Shown here: positions 18,819 to 29,501 of the stretch, piece after piece
Numbering within the stretch: position 1 is the first letter of the stretch
Layout of the letters: the number at the start of each line of letters is the position of its first letter
Assembly (NCBI RefSeq): GCF_000379065.1
Contig: NZ_KB900614.1
Coordinates: 1,780,456 to 1,844,455, forward strand
Reading direction: 5' to 3'
Source: Salinispora mooreana
GTDB lineage: Bacteria > Actinomycetota > Actinomycetes > Mycobacteriales > Micromonosporaceae
DNA: 64,000 nucleotides
The notes under the pieces: model-generated
Told to the model about the DNA's origin: nothing
The model's input: only the letters and a program-made list of their open reading frames with translations
Database searches by the model: none
Made by a program: the position numbers and the translations under genes

Positions 18819-20335
18819 GCTTCGCGATCGTCGCCGAACCTCTCCTCGGCGTCTACAAGGGGCAGGTGGGCAGCGGTCAGCTCGACCCACTGCCGTCGCC
18901 GGCCCGGCTGCACGCCGCGCTGGTCTGTGCGGCGGCGCAGGGTGTGCGGGCGGTCGCCGACGGGGACGGGCTGCGGCCGTGCGACGCCGATCGTGACGCG
19001 TTGCGCTGGCTGGAGGCGCACCCGCCGGACGGCATCGCCGTACCGGAGACGCTGCCCAACGGCGGCGCCGCGACGGCGTACCGGAAAGAAGGGCTGGTGG
19101 TCAAGGAGGGCCGTAGCCCTTTGTCGGAGAAGTTGGTCGGTAAGCCGGCGGTGACCGGTGTCGCGGTGGCCGGGCGGTTCGCGTGGACGTGGGAGCAGGA
19201 TCCGCCCGAGCCGGTGGCCGCCGCGCTGGGGGCGCTCTGCCCTGAGGTGCCGTACCTGGGGACCAGCGAGTCGCCGGTGCGGCTCGCGGTGGCCGCCGCC
19301 GACCCGACCCACCGTCTTGATCGGGACGCCGACCTGTTCACCGGGGAGGGCTTGGACCTCACGGTGGCCACCTGCGGTCGGGTGGACGCGCTGGAGGCGG
19401 CGCACCGCGAGACGTCGGTCGCGCCGTTGTTGCGGGCCGACGCACATCGGTCGAGTGAGAAGACCACCGCGCCGCCGGTGGTGACGGCAGGTCTGGAACT
19501 CGGCCGGTACGCCCGGCCGGAACCGCCGCCACCGCCGCCGACGCCGTGGACGTCGGTGCTGCTATTCCAGGTCGACCGGCCGATCCCGCCGCAGCTGCGG
19601 GTGCAGTACGCGGTCGGCGTGCATCGCGCGCTCGTCAAGCTGGTCGGCTACGGCGCACCCGCGGTCCTGACCGGCGACTACGAGAAGGGTGTGCCTCGGC
19701 CCAGCAACCGCTGTGCGATCCAGTTCCTCGGCCCCGACGCGCCACACGTCGGCGGTACCGCGCTGGCGTTGCTGCTGCCCCGGGAGGCCAGCGACATCGA
19801 CCTCACCCTGATCCGGATGGCGGTGCAGCGGCTGCGGCACGTCAAGGTCGCGGCTGGTCCGTTCGGAGTCAAGCCGCCGGTGGAAGTCCCGGCCGATTCG
19901 TTCTGGCCGGAGCCGGCCGCCGGCACCGAGCGGTGGTGGCAGACCGAGCCGGTCGCCGTGCCCGACAGCCGGCCGCCGCGCGGCGGCCGCTGGTCCCTCG
20001 CCGACGCCGCCGCGCTGTCGGTCGCGCTCGTTTGGCGGCACGAATTCTCCGTGCCAGGTCGGGGCGACGCACGCTACCGCGCGCTGGCGGCGGCCGCCGC
20101 CGGGCGCGGGGTCCGGGTCGAGTCGGCGGTACGGCTGATGGACGGGGACGTCGGCCGCTACGTGCACAAGGTGAACCGGAACACGGTGATCCAGCCGTAC
20201 CGGGCGGTGCTGAGCCTCGGTAACTTGGCCGGCCCTCGGACGATCGCCGCCATCGGGCAGAGCCGGCACCTAGGCGGCGGTCTGCTCGTGCCGAGAGACC
20301 TGCCGTCCGACATGGTGCGGAGGTGGGCCCGGTGA
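18815..20335 (+). CDS. csb2: Type I-G Cas5-Cas6 fusion (Csb2/GSU0054)
   Basis: A 506-aa protein in which an N-terminal Cas5-like RAMP domain is fused to a Cas6-like crRNA endonuclease. The start reads SFAIVAEPLLGVYKGQVG with ARLHAALVCAAAQG; the C-terminal half has GDARYRALAAAAAGRGVR and ends with IGQSRHLGGGLLVPRDLP, where the glycine-rich loop and His fit the Cas6 RNA-binding end. GTG 18815 is chosen because it overlaps the csb1 stop (GTGA). Its own stop overlaps the cas3 start the same way. It probably cleaves the hairpin-bearing 36-nt repeats at 26187 and 27272. Confidence 0.9.
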   Translation: MSFAIVAEPLLGVYKGQVGSGQLDPLPSPARLHAALVCAAAQGVRAVADGDGLRPCDADRDALRWLEAHPPDGIAVPETLPNGGAATAYRKEGLVVKEGRSPLSEKLVGKPAVTGVAVAGRFAWTWEQDPPEPVAAALGALCPEVPYLGTSESPVRLAVAAADPTHRLDRDADLFTGEGLDLTVATCGRVDALEAAHRETSVAPLLRADAHRSSEKTTAPPVVTAGLELGRYARPEPPPPPPTPWTSVLLFQVDRPIPPQLRVQYAVGVHRALVKLVGYGAPAVLTGDYEKGVPRPSNRCAIQFLGPDAPHVGGTALALLLPREASDIDLTLIRMAVQRLRHVKVAAGPFGVKPPVEVPADSFWPEPAAGTERWWQTEPVAVPDSRPPRGGRWSLADAAALSVALVWRHEFSVPGRGDARYRALAAAAAGRGVRVESAVRLMDGDVGRYVHKVNRNTVIQPYRAVLSLGNLAGPRTIAAIGQSRHLGGGLLVPRDLPSDMVRRWAR

Positions 20336-23067
20336 GCGTCGACCGCGCTGACTTCGGCGCCTTCTTCGCTTCAGCCCGTGGTGGACACCGGCCGTTCCAG
20401 TGGCAGGAGCGGTTGCTCGACCACATTCTGCGTACCGGCCGGTGGCCGGACCAGCTCGTCGCCCCAACTGGGGCGGGCAAGACCAGCGTCGTCGACGTAC
20501 ACGTGTTCGCGGTGGCGCTGATGGCCTCCGGCCACCCGGTCCGGGTGCCGCGCCGGCTGGCCCTCGTGGTGGACCGCCGGGCCCTCGTCGACGACCAGCA
20601 CGAGCACGCGACATCGATCGCGAAGAAGCTGGCGGAGGCCCGGGGCGGCAGGACTGTCCTCGCCCGGACGGCCGACGCGCTGGACTCGCTGCGCGCCGGG
20701 CGCAGGGAACCGGGTTCCCGTCCGCTGTCGACCGCGCTGCTGCGGGGTGGTGCGCCGCCGTCCCGGCACTGGTTGGACGACCCGCTCGGCTGCGCCGTGC
20801 TCTGCGCCACGCCCGACATGTGGGGCTCGCGGCTGCTGCTGTCCGGCTACGGGTCGCGGGCGCAGGCATGGCCCCGTGAGGCCGGTTTGCTCGCATACGA
20901 CACGGTCGCGGTCGTTGACGAGGCGCACCTGTCCCAGCAGCTGGTGACCACGGCCCGCCGGGTCAGCGAGCTGGCCACGGTGGCCGAGGAGCCGCTCGGT
21001 GTGCCGGTCCTCCAGGTCGTCGAGACCACCGCCACGCCCCGCGCCGACGCCGGAGTGGCGGTCGGCGTCGAACCCGGCGACCTGGACGTGGACGAGGCGC
21101 TACGGCAGCGGCTGACCGCACCGAAGCCCGTAACCCTGCTGCCCCTCGCGTCCTGGCCGATCCCGCACAGCGGCCCGGCGCGGAAGGCGGGCGCCATGGT
21201 GTTGGCGGACGAGGCGGTGCGGCTCCGCGAAGCGTACGGCCCGACGGTCGGCTGCTTCGTCAACACTGTCCCGGTCGCCGCCGCCGTCGCCGAGGAACTG
21301 CGGGCGCGGGGTATGAAGACGGAGCTGGTCTGCGGCCGGCTGCGGCCCCACGACGTGTCCCGTTTACGGCCGCCGATGTCAACGCTGCTCAGCATCACCG
21401 GCGACCGCGAGGTCGATGTCCTGGTGAGCACGCAGAGCCTGGAGGTCGGGGTGGACCTCGACCTGGCCGCCGCGGTGACGGAGCTGGCGCCCGGCGGGGC
21501 CATCGCCCAGCGGGCCGGCCGGGTCAACCGGCTCGGGTCGCGCACGACCGAGGTCACCGTGGTGGTGCCGGCGACGGACCTGCCCGCCGGGGCCCAGTCC
21601 GGGCCGTACCAGTGCGACGATCTGGCGGCGGCCCTCACCTGGCTGAAGCGGCAGTCCACCGATCCGGCCGGTTTGGCTCCGTGGGCACTGCGTGAGCCCC
21701 GGCCGCCGGCGCCCGCACTGAGGCGGGACCTACTCCAACGACTGGAACTGGCCCAGGCGTGGCACCTCGCCCGCACCAGCGACGACCTCGCCGCCGACCA
21801 GGACGACCTCGACCTCTGGCTTTCCGACAACCTCGACGCGCCCGACCACGAGATCGGCCTCGTTGTCCGGCGCGCGCTGCCGGCAGACGAAAACGACGCT
21901 GTCTGGTTGATCGAGAAGCTTCCGCCCCGGCAGCACGAGGTGTTTCCGGTCTCGATTCGGCTAGCGGCGAAGATCCTGGAGCGCCTGAAGCCGGGTTCGG
22001 TACTGGTCCGCCCCGGCGACGACGCGCCGCGCCCACTGATCGACGACGACCGGCTTCGGCCCGGCGACCAAATCGTCATTGACGACGCCACCGAGCTGTT
22101 CACCGCCGAAGTCGTCGACCCAGACGGCAACGACCGGGTCGACGATGTGCTCGACGCACCCGGTGAACCGGGGCCGGGAGAGGTCGTGCTCCGCATCGAG
22201 CGGGACACTGCCGCGCACCGCCGATTCCTCGACGCCGTCGCTGCCGCCTCCGAACAGGCTGAACCTGACCCGGTGGAAGTCGCCCGGCTGCTCCGTGTGC
22301 ATCGCGAGGAGCTGGCGCCGCGCCCGATGGTGGTCGCGGCGGCCGGCCTGCTCGACCGGCCAGCCGACGGGCCAGTCGAGGCCGAGGTGACCCTGGACTG
22401 GCACGATTCGCACGACGATCAGCCGGAACTCGTCCGGCTGATCGTCGTCGACCTTCGCACGGCGACCATCGACGCGGAGTTGCGGCAGACGTGGACCCCG
22501 CGCCGCAAGCCCGTCGCGCTCCGCCGGCACGCAGAAGCCGTAGCGGAACGAACCGAGACCGTCGCCACCCGCCTCGGCCTCGACACCGCGCTAGTGGAGG
22601 CGCTGCGCCTCGCCGGCCTGCACCACGACGACGGGAAGGCAGACGACCGGTTCCAACGTTCGCTGCGCGCCGGCCCAGCCCCCGAGGAGCCGCTGGCCAA
22701 GAGCGGAGTACGGGACCCTCGGACGATCAAACGGCTCCGCGCGGCCTCGGGCCTGCCGACCGGCTGGCGACACGAGCAGCTCTCGGTGGCATACGCCTGG
22801 CCCACACTGGCCATGCTCGGAGACCGACGCCGGGAACTGGCGGCCCGGCTAATAGGCACCAGCCACGGGCACGGCCGCCACGGCTTCCCACACACCGGCC
22901 AGCAACTGGTGAACAACGCCGACGAGACCATCACCACGCTGTACGACGAGGGCCGGTGGGACGAGCTGATCGAACGTACACACATCCGTTGGGGGGTGTG
23001 GGGCTGCGCCTACCTGGAGGCGCTGCTCCGCGCGGCCGACGGCCAGGTCTCCGCGGAGGGATCATGA
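20332..23067 (+). CDS. cas3: Cas3 helicase with C-terminal HD nuclease (type I-G)
   Basis: A 911-aa effector nuclease-helicase. The superfamily 2 helicase comes first: Walker A APTGAGKTS (residues 44-52), DEAH at 196-199, and the domain 2 motifs VSTQSLEVGVDLDLAA and QRAGRVNRLGSR. The HD domain is C-terminal, with LHHDDGKADDRF (H764, H765, D766) and SHGHGRHGFPHT. This helicase-then-HD order is characteristic of type I-G; most type I Cas3 proteins have HD first. GTG 20332 overlaps the csb2 stop. All key residues are present, so target degradation should be functional. Confidence 0.93.
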   Translation: MSVDRADFGAFFASARGGHRPFQWQERLLDHILRTGRWPDQLVAPTGAGKTSVVDVHVFAVALMASGHPVRVPRRLALVVDRRALVDDQHEHATSIAKKLAEARGGRTVLARTADALDSLRAGRREPGSRPLSTALLRGGAPPSRHWLDDPLGCAVLCATPDMWGSRLLLSGYGSRAQAWPREAGLLAYDTVAVVDEAHLSQQLVTTARRVSELATVAEEPLGVPVLQVVETTATPRADAGVAVGVEPGDLDVDEALRQRLTAPKPVTLLPLASWPIPHSGPARKAGAMVLADEAVRLREAYGPTVGCFVNTVPVAAAVAEELRARGMKTELVCGRLRPHDVSRLRPPMSTLLSITGDREVDVLVSTQSLEVGVDLDLAAAVTELAPGGAIAQRAGRVNRLGSRTTEVTVVVPATDLPAGAQSGPYQCDDLAAALTWLKRQSTDPAGLAPWALREPRPPAPALRRDLLQRLELAQAWHLARTSDDLAADQDDLDLWLSDNLDAPDHEIGLVVRRALPADENDAVWLIEKLPPRQHEVFPVSIRLAAKILERLKPGSVLVRPGDDAPRPLIDDDRLRPGDQIVIDDATELFTAEVVDPDGNDRVDDVLDAPGEPGPGEVVLRIERDTAAHRRFLDAVAAASEQAEPDPVEVARLLRVHREELAPRPMVVAAAGLLDRPADGPVEAEVTLDWHDSHDDQPELVRLIVVDLRTATIDAELRQTWTPRRKPVALRRHAEAVAERTETVATRLGLDTALVEALRLAGLHHDDGKADDRFQRSLRAGPAPEEPLAKSGVRDPRTIKRLRAASGLPTGWRHEQLSVAYAWPTLAMLGDRRRELAARLIGTSHGHGRHGFPHTGQQLVNNADETITTLYDEGRWDELIERTHIRWGVWGCAYLEALLRAADGQVSAEGS

Positions 23068-24109
23068 CCGACTTCGTACTCACGACCGCCGAGCCGAAAA
23101 CCATGCTGTCACACCTGGCGTTGTACGGCCTCGCCGCGATCGTCGAGGACGGCGGGCTGGAAGATGTCCGGCTGTCGTGGACCTCGGGCATGTCATCCCG
23201 ACCGGTACTCAGCGCGCCGCAAGCCGATCCGGAAACGATCGGCGAGATCGTCCGCCGGCATGCGGCCCAGCACGACACCCCGCAAAGCTGGCCGAGCCGG
23301 CGGATCAGCGCAGGCGAGCAGCGAGCGCTGATGAGCCCCCGCATCAGCGTCATCTCCAGCAGCGACGGCTGGCACTCGCTCCAAGAGCGGCGACACGACG
23401 TACTCGACCAACTCATGGATGCCCGGGCACTGCTCGACCTCCGACTGGTCGCCGCGCTCGGAGAACCTAGCTACTGGCGAAAGAACCCGCAGGGCCAGCG
23501 GCTACAGGACGACGGCGCCAGCCGACTGGAGATGCAGCCCCGTAACCAGGGGTCCGAGTTCGTCGGTAACCGAATCCGGCCACTCGCCGCAGCGGTCGCC
23601 GCCAGGACCGCCGCCGCAGTCAGCGACGGACTGCTCGGGCACACCGTCCACGACGAAATCGGCAAAGACCGACCAGACAGCCGTACGCCGACCGGGTTCG
23701 CCGCACCGGGCCCGACCGACAACGCGCTGGCCTGGTGCGCGCTCTGGGGCATCTCGCAGTTCCCCATCGCACAACGCAGCACCGGATTCGCCACGACGAG
23801 CGGCCACATCGGCCGGGGCACCGCCGGCTATTTCTACGTACCCGTCTGGAACGGCCGCTGGGTAACCGCCCGTACTCGCACAATCCTCGCGAGCGGACAG
23901 CTATCCCAGTACGCCGCGGCCGGATTGTCTCCGAGCGACCTCGGGCGCACCTCCGACGACACAGCGTCCCACGGCGAGGTAGCCCGTGAATGGCTGGCGC
24001 ACCGGGGCGTCACCGCGGTCGTCCGCTTCCCGGTACACCGGTTCGGCAGCGCCAGCGCACCCGAACGCCGCGCCATGCTCGGAGAATTACTCAAGACCGG
24101 TCGCCGCTG

Positions 24110-24110
<1 letters not shown>
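23064..24110 (+). CDS. csb3: Type I-G Csb3, candidate Cas8-like large subunit
   Basis: A 348-aa protein in the position of the variable I-G subunit. It resembles the actinobacterial Csb3 (Bifidobacterium Balac_1303-like) family: an N-terminal TTAEPKTMLSHLALYGLAAI, RRHAAQHDTPQSWPSRRIS, and a C-terminal region with WCALWGISQFPIAQRSTGF. It is inferred to take the PAM-recognition/large-subunit role, since no Cas8 or Csx17 of usual size is present. ATG 23064 overlaps the cas3 stop (ATGA). The family name is a memory-based match; function within the complex is inference. Confidence 0.75.
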
Positions 24111-26000
<1,890 letters not shown>

Positions 26001-26003
<3 letters not shown>

Positions 26004-26186
26004 ACCACCGGCGAAGCCTGCGTCGTCTCGCCGCCAAGCGCGGACCCGTCGCCAAGGTGTCAGCCCAGCTCACATGCCGGGTAGGTCTGCGTACGCGGCC
26101 TTGAGCGCTACTCCGCCTCGCAGGAAGCGCACCCTTCGCAGCAGACCGGTTCAGGTGCAGGTCAGAGCGGCTAAGATTCTGACCCA
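26001..26186 (+). promoter_or_regulatory. CRISPR leader of array 1
   Basis: 186 bp between the cas2 stop and the first repeat. It is about 95% identical to 27084-27271 before array 2, including TGAACCACCGGCGAAGC at the start and GGCTAAGATTCTGACCCA directly before the repeat. Conservation right up to the repeat fits the leader-anchoring element of adaptation and the array promoter. Confidence 0.8.
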
Positions 26187-26377
26187 GTCGCAGCTCCCAG
26201 CGGAGCTGCCCTTCATTGAGGCTCGGGCGCGCCGTGCGGCAGCCGGGCCAGCCGGGCCAGCCGGGCCAGGGTCGCAGCTCCCAGCGGAGCTGCCCTTCAT
26301 TGAGGCGCCCACCACCATGGTCATGGACGTCCTCGCCGGCCGTCGCAGCTCCCAGCGGAGCTGCCCTTCATTGAGGC
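26187..26377 (+). CRISPR. CRISPR array 1: 3 repeats, 2 spacers (type I-G)
   Basis: Identical 36-bp repeats at 26187, 26271 and 26342, beginning GTCGCAGCTCC and ending CTTCATTGAGGC. Inside is a perfect hairpin, arms GCAGCTCC/GGAGCTGC with loop CAGC. Spacers are 48 bp (26223-26270) and 35 bp (26307-26341); the first is unusually long and contains a 10-bp unit (GCCGGGCCAG) repeated about three times. Direction is plus, from the leader beside cas2. Confidence 0.95.
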
Positions 26378-27083
26378 TTCAAACGTCGTCCACGCCTTAC
26401 TCTTGGTGCCATACGAGTGTGGTCCCTTCTACGGCCGCCCCTGCGTCCGCGCTGCTGGTGACACGAGGGCTAGCAGATCCGGCCATGATCAGGGAATCAT
26501 CCACAAGCACCGGAGCTATCCACAGCGCAGGACCGGCGCTGGCGAGCGGTAGGGCCCGCGGCGAACCTGAACAGGTCGACGAGGTCACCGCTCGGCTGCT
26601 GGCCACGGCCACCCGCAGGTGGAGCAGCCTTGGCCGCAGGCCACCGACAAGCTGGTCCCCGCAGCAACGCCCAGTTGCGGGGACCAGCCCGCGTACAGGC
26701 GCCAGCCATCTGGGGGCATCAGGACCTCGTCCGTCGCGTCCCGCGCTCGTCACGCACGTACCGTCAGAGGGTAGACGTGCTGCTGCACGGCGGGCCAGGC
26801 AACGGGCAAGTAGTGCCCGGCGGCGGTAGAACCGTCGTGTGGCGAGATCACGCCGGAGTACGGCCACCGACACGGCCGCAACCTGCGGGTCTACCGACAC
26901 CGTCCCGACTGCTGCGAGCCGTACGGCCGAGGCGCCGAAGACCGCTGCGAGTAACCCGCCCTGGCGCCGCACGGGCAGGCTTGTACGCCATCCCACCTCA
27001 CCACGAAACGAACATGCGTACGATCACCTGCGTGGAGGCGAGCGTCCGGCGGTGGTGCAACGGCATCTGGGGACGACGGCCCC
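26378..27083. other. Inter-array region, no gene recognised
   Basis: 706 bp between the arrays. Frames are open on both strands because of high GC, but none has a recognisable motif or a convincing start. A plus-strand stretch near 26875 (HGRNLRVYRHRPDCCEPYG) looks protein-like but has no partner sequence. The duplicated leader and array 2 begin right after it. Confidence 0.45.
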
Positions 27084-27271
27084 TGAACCACCGGCGAAGC
27101 CCGCGTCGTCTCGCCGCTAAGCGCGCACCCGTCGCCAGGGTGTCAGTCCAGCTCACACGCCGGGTAGGTCTGCGGGTACGCGGCCTTGAGCGCTACTCCG
27201 CCTCGCAGGGAGCGCACCCTTCGCAGCAGACCGGTTCAGGTGCAGATCAGAGCGGCTAAGATTCTGACCCA
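27084..27271 (+). promoter_or_regulatory. CRISPR leader of array 2 (duplicate of leader 1)
   Basis: A near-copy of 26001-26186, with about ten substitutions and a 2-bp insertion. The duplication begins exactly at the bases that form the cas2 stop codon in copy 1, although no cas2 sequence precedes it here. Confidence 0.8.
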
Positions 27272-27530
27272 GCCGCAGCTCCCAGCGGAGCTGCCCTTCA
27301 TTGAGGGAGTCTGTGGGCAAACGCTGTGCCTGAAAGCGTGCCCGTAGAAGCCGCAGCTCCCAGCGGAGCTGCCCTTCATTGAGGCGGGGTGTGGCAGCGA
27401 TCGCAGTGCCAGCTCAGCATGTTGGCCGCAGCTCCCAGCGGAGCTGCCCTTCATTGAGGCATCGCGCGGGCAAGCCACGCGCTATCGGTCATGTGCCGCA
27501 GCTCCCAGGGGAGCTGCCCTTCATTGAGGC
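27272..27530 (+). CRISPR. CRISPR array 2: 4 repeats, 3 spacers (type I-G)
   Basis: 36-bp repeats at 27272, 27350, 27425 and 27495. All have C at position 2 where array 1 has T. The first differs at its last base, and the last has a G for C in the hairpin loop, as expected of a terminal repeat. Spacers are 42, 39 and 34 bp. Same plus orientation as array 1. Confidence 0.95.
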
Positions 27531-27618
27531 GCGGAGCGTGTCACAGCGTGGCGTGAACGCCACGTCAGCGTCGATCTCCGCCACCACACCATGGTGTCGG
27601 CTCGGCGTGCTGGCGATC

Positions 27619-28410
27619 TCAGTCGGCCGGCGGTGTCGAGTGCTGACCCGATGGCGCAGGTGCGGTGCCGAAGATGGCTTCAGTGGCGGCTTGCGCGAGA
27701 GTGGCCTGGGCGGCGGCGGGCAGCCCGAGCCGGTTCCAGTGGAAGATCACGTGTAGGGCGACCACGGCACGGAGACCCCGGGTGAGCTGGCCGGTTTCGC
27801 GTTGGCGTCGGAGTTCCATACCGGCTTCGGTGAACGCGGCGTGCCAGCCGTCGGTGGTTCGGGCGGTGCCAGTGAGCAGGTGGCTGACGTTGTTGGTGAA
27901 GCCTTCCCAGGTGCGGGTGTCGGGGGTGGGCGGCAGGTGTTCGGCGCGGTGCTGGACGACTCGTGCCCAGATGTCGCCTTGTTCGTTGAGGTCGAGCGCC
28001 GCTGCGCGCATGAGTGCGGTGCACCGGATGAGCGAGCGTTCCCGGCTGTCGGTGGGGTGCTGGTGGAGGTAGTGGAGGAGGTGGCGGCTGTCGTGGTGGA
28101 ACAGGGTGTGCGAGGCGGTCATGGCGTCGATGCCGCCGAAGGCGTACGTCTCGGGTTCGTAGATGTCGCCAGTCCAGCTCACTCCATCGGTGATTAGCTC
28201 GTGTGCCCGCTCTCGGCTGCGCTGCTGGTCGGTGGGTAGGTAGCGGACGCGCCAGGCACCTTTGCGGATGAACCACCATGAGGTGATCAGCCCGGCGGCC
28301 TGCGCGGCGGGAAGCACCTGGCCGAGGTGGTCGACCGCGCGTTGCTCGCGTTCCTGCGGGTTCTGTCCGGGGTAGCTGATGTTGATCTGTTGCCAGGGCT
28401 TGTCGTCCAC
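27619..28410 (-). CDS. SpaB_C-domain (thiopeptide-type) lanthipeptide biosynthesis protein
   Basis: 263 aa from GTG 28410, 14 bp after the lanC stop with GAAAGGG as ribosome-binding site. It has WQQINISYPGQNPQERE, an FIRKGAWRVRYLP motif, and WTGDIYEPETYAFGG with TASHTLFHHDSRHLL, the SpaB C-terminal/elimination-domain family. In class I lanthipeptide and thiopeptide systems this fold removes glutamate from glutamylated Ser/Thr. The long LanB upstream has its own elimination domain, so this stand-alone copy may be an extra partner. Last gene of the operon. Confidence 0.8.
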   Translation of the reverse strand: MDDKPWQQINISYPGQNPQEREQRAVDHLGQVLPAAQAAGLITSWWFIRKGAWRVRYLPTDQQRSRERAHELITDGVSWTGDIYEPETYAFGGIDAMTASHTLFHHDSRHLLHYLHQHPTDSRERSLIRCTALMRAAALDLNEQGDIWARVVQHRAEHLPPTPDTRTWEGFTNNVSHLLTGTARTTDGWHAAFTEAGMELRRQRETGQLTRGLRAVVALHVIFHWNRLGLPAAAQATLAQAATEAIFGTAPAPSGQHSTPPAD

Positions 28411-28424
28411 GGCGGACCCTTTCG

Positions 28425-29501
28425 TCAGGCGAGCAGGAGGCAGGCGTCCCACGCGGTTGTGGTGGTGGCGACGGCGGCGAGGTCTGAGCCGGTGGTGCCG
28501 AGGAGCAGCCCCTCGGGTTCGTCGGTGTCCGGGGTGGCGTGCCGATGGAGGTCCTCGATGGGGGTGAGGGGGGTCGGGGTGAGCGCGTCGGCGGCGATGC
28601 GCCGGGCGGTGGCCAGAAGCCCGGCGGTGCCGTGGCACAGGCTTCGGTCTGTGAGTCGCTGGATCTGTGTGGGGTCGGTGATGCAGTCGGCGAAGGCGGC
28701 CTCGGCGAGGCGTTGCCGGTTGGTGTCGCGCAGGGCTTGTGCGGCGAGTTGCTGGGCGCGGGCGATGCCGGGGGTGCCGTAGCACCAGGACGGCCGTAGC
28801 GGGGTCTGCTGGTCCGGGGCACCCCGGCGTAGGTCGCTGAGGGTAATGGTCTGCGGCCACCACGTCATACCGTCGGTGTCCTGCTGCCAGGTGTCCAGCC
28901 ATCGGCAGATTCGCCCAATTGCCTCGGCGTGTCCATTGACGGTGACGCCGTCGCTCAGGGTGAGGGCGAGCAATGCCAGCGGGCCGGTGATGCCGTGGGC
29001 CATCCCGAGGTTCGCGTGGCCGCCAGTCGGCGGCGGCTGGTTGCGTTCGGGTCCGTTGCAGCACCACCAGCCGGGGAGGGAGCCTCGCGGTTTGGTGAGC
29101 CGGACGAGGTAGTCCAGGACGTGACGGAGCAGGTCGTGATCGCCGAGCCGGCGCAGTGTGACGCCGAGGCCGGTCAGTCCGCGGATCAGGTCGTACTCGG
29201 TGAAGTGTGGCTGCTCGTCGCGGTCGATGCGGCGGTGGGCGGTGTCGAGCCGATGGCGGGTCACCGTGGCGGTGCCCTCGGCGGTGATCGCTCTGGCTTG
29301 CGCGAGCCCCGGCTGGTCGGTGGCGGCGAGGACGAACGCGAGCGCGGGGCCACCGTAGAAGAGGCTTGCGCCGCTCGCGATGCTGACGCCACCGGCGGTG
29401 GCTTGGCGCAGCGCCTTGAACGCTGCTGGCCAGTTGCCGGTCTCCAGGTGCAGCAGGGCTACACCGGCTGCGCCGTCGGCGAGGGACTGTCCGGCGTTCA
29501 T
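28425..29501 (-). CDS. lanC: LanC-like lanthipeptide cyclase
   Basis: A 358-aa toroidal cyclase that adds Cys thiols to dehydrated residues. Zinc ligands and the catalytic His are visible in order: NLGMAHGITGPLALL, SWCYGTPGIARA and SLCHGTAGLLATA. Seven GxxG-type inner helices are apparent (DGAAGVALL, IRGLTGLGVTL). ATG 29501 overlaps the stop of the dehydratase gene (ATGA). Slightly short for LanC (usually about 400 aa) but complete in key residues. Confidence 0.9.
   Translation of the reverse strand: MNAGQSLADGAAGVALLHLETGNWPAAFKALRQATAGGVSIASGASLFYGGPALAFVLAATDQPGLAQARAITAEGTATVTRHRLDTAHRRIDRDEQPHFTEYDLIRGLTGLGVTLRRLGDHDLLRHVLDYLVRLTKPRGSLPGWWCCNGPERNQPPPTGGHANLGMAHGITGPLALLALTLSDGVTVNGHAEAIGRICRWLDTWQQDTDGMTWWPQTITLSDLRRGAPDQQTPLRPSWCYGTPGIARAQQLAAQALRDTNRQRLAEAAFADCITDPTQIQRLTDRSLCHGTAGLLATARRIAADALTPTPLTPIEDLHRHATPDTDEPEGLLLGTTGSDLAAVATTTTAWDACLLLA

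Noticed and set aside
17562..18890. 442-codon minus-strand open frame opposite csb1
   Set aside because: Arg/Pro-rich mirror of a well-supported gene; high GC keeps the frame open.
20847..22208. 453-codon minus-strand open frame opposite cas3
   Set aside because: Ser/Arg-rich, no motif, exactly antisense to the helicase.
26397..26996. 199-codon minus-strand open frame between the two CRISPR arrays
   Set aside because: No recognisable domain, no convincing ribosome-binding site, and composition as expected from GC bias; left as unexplained sequence.
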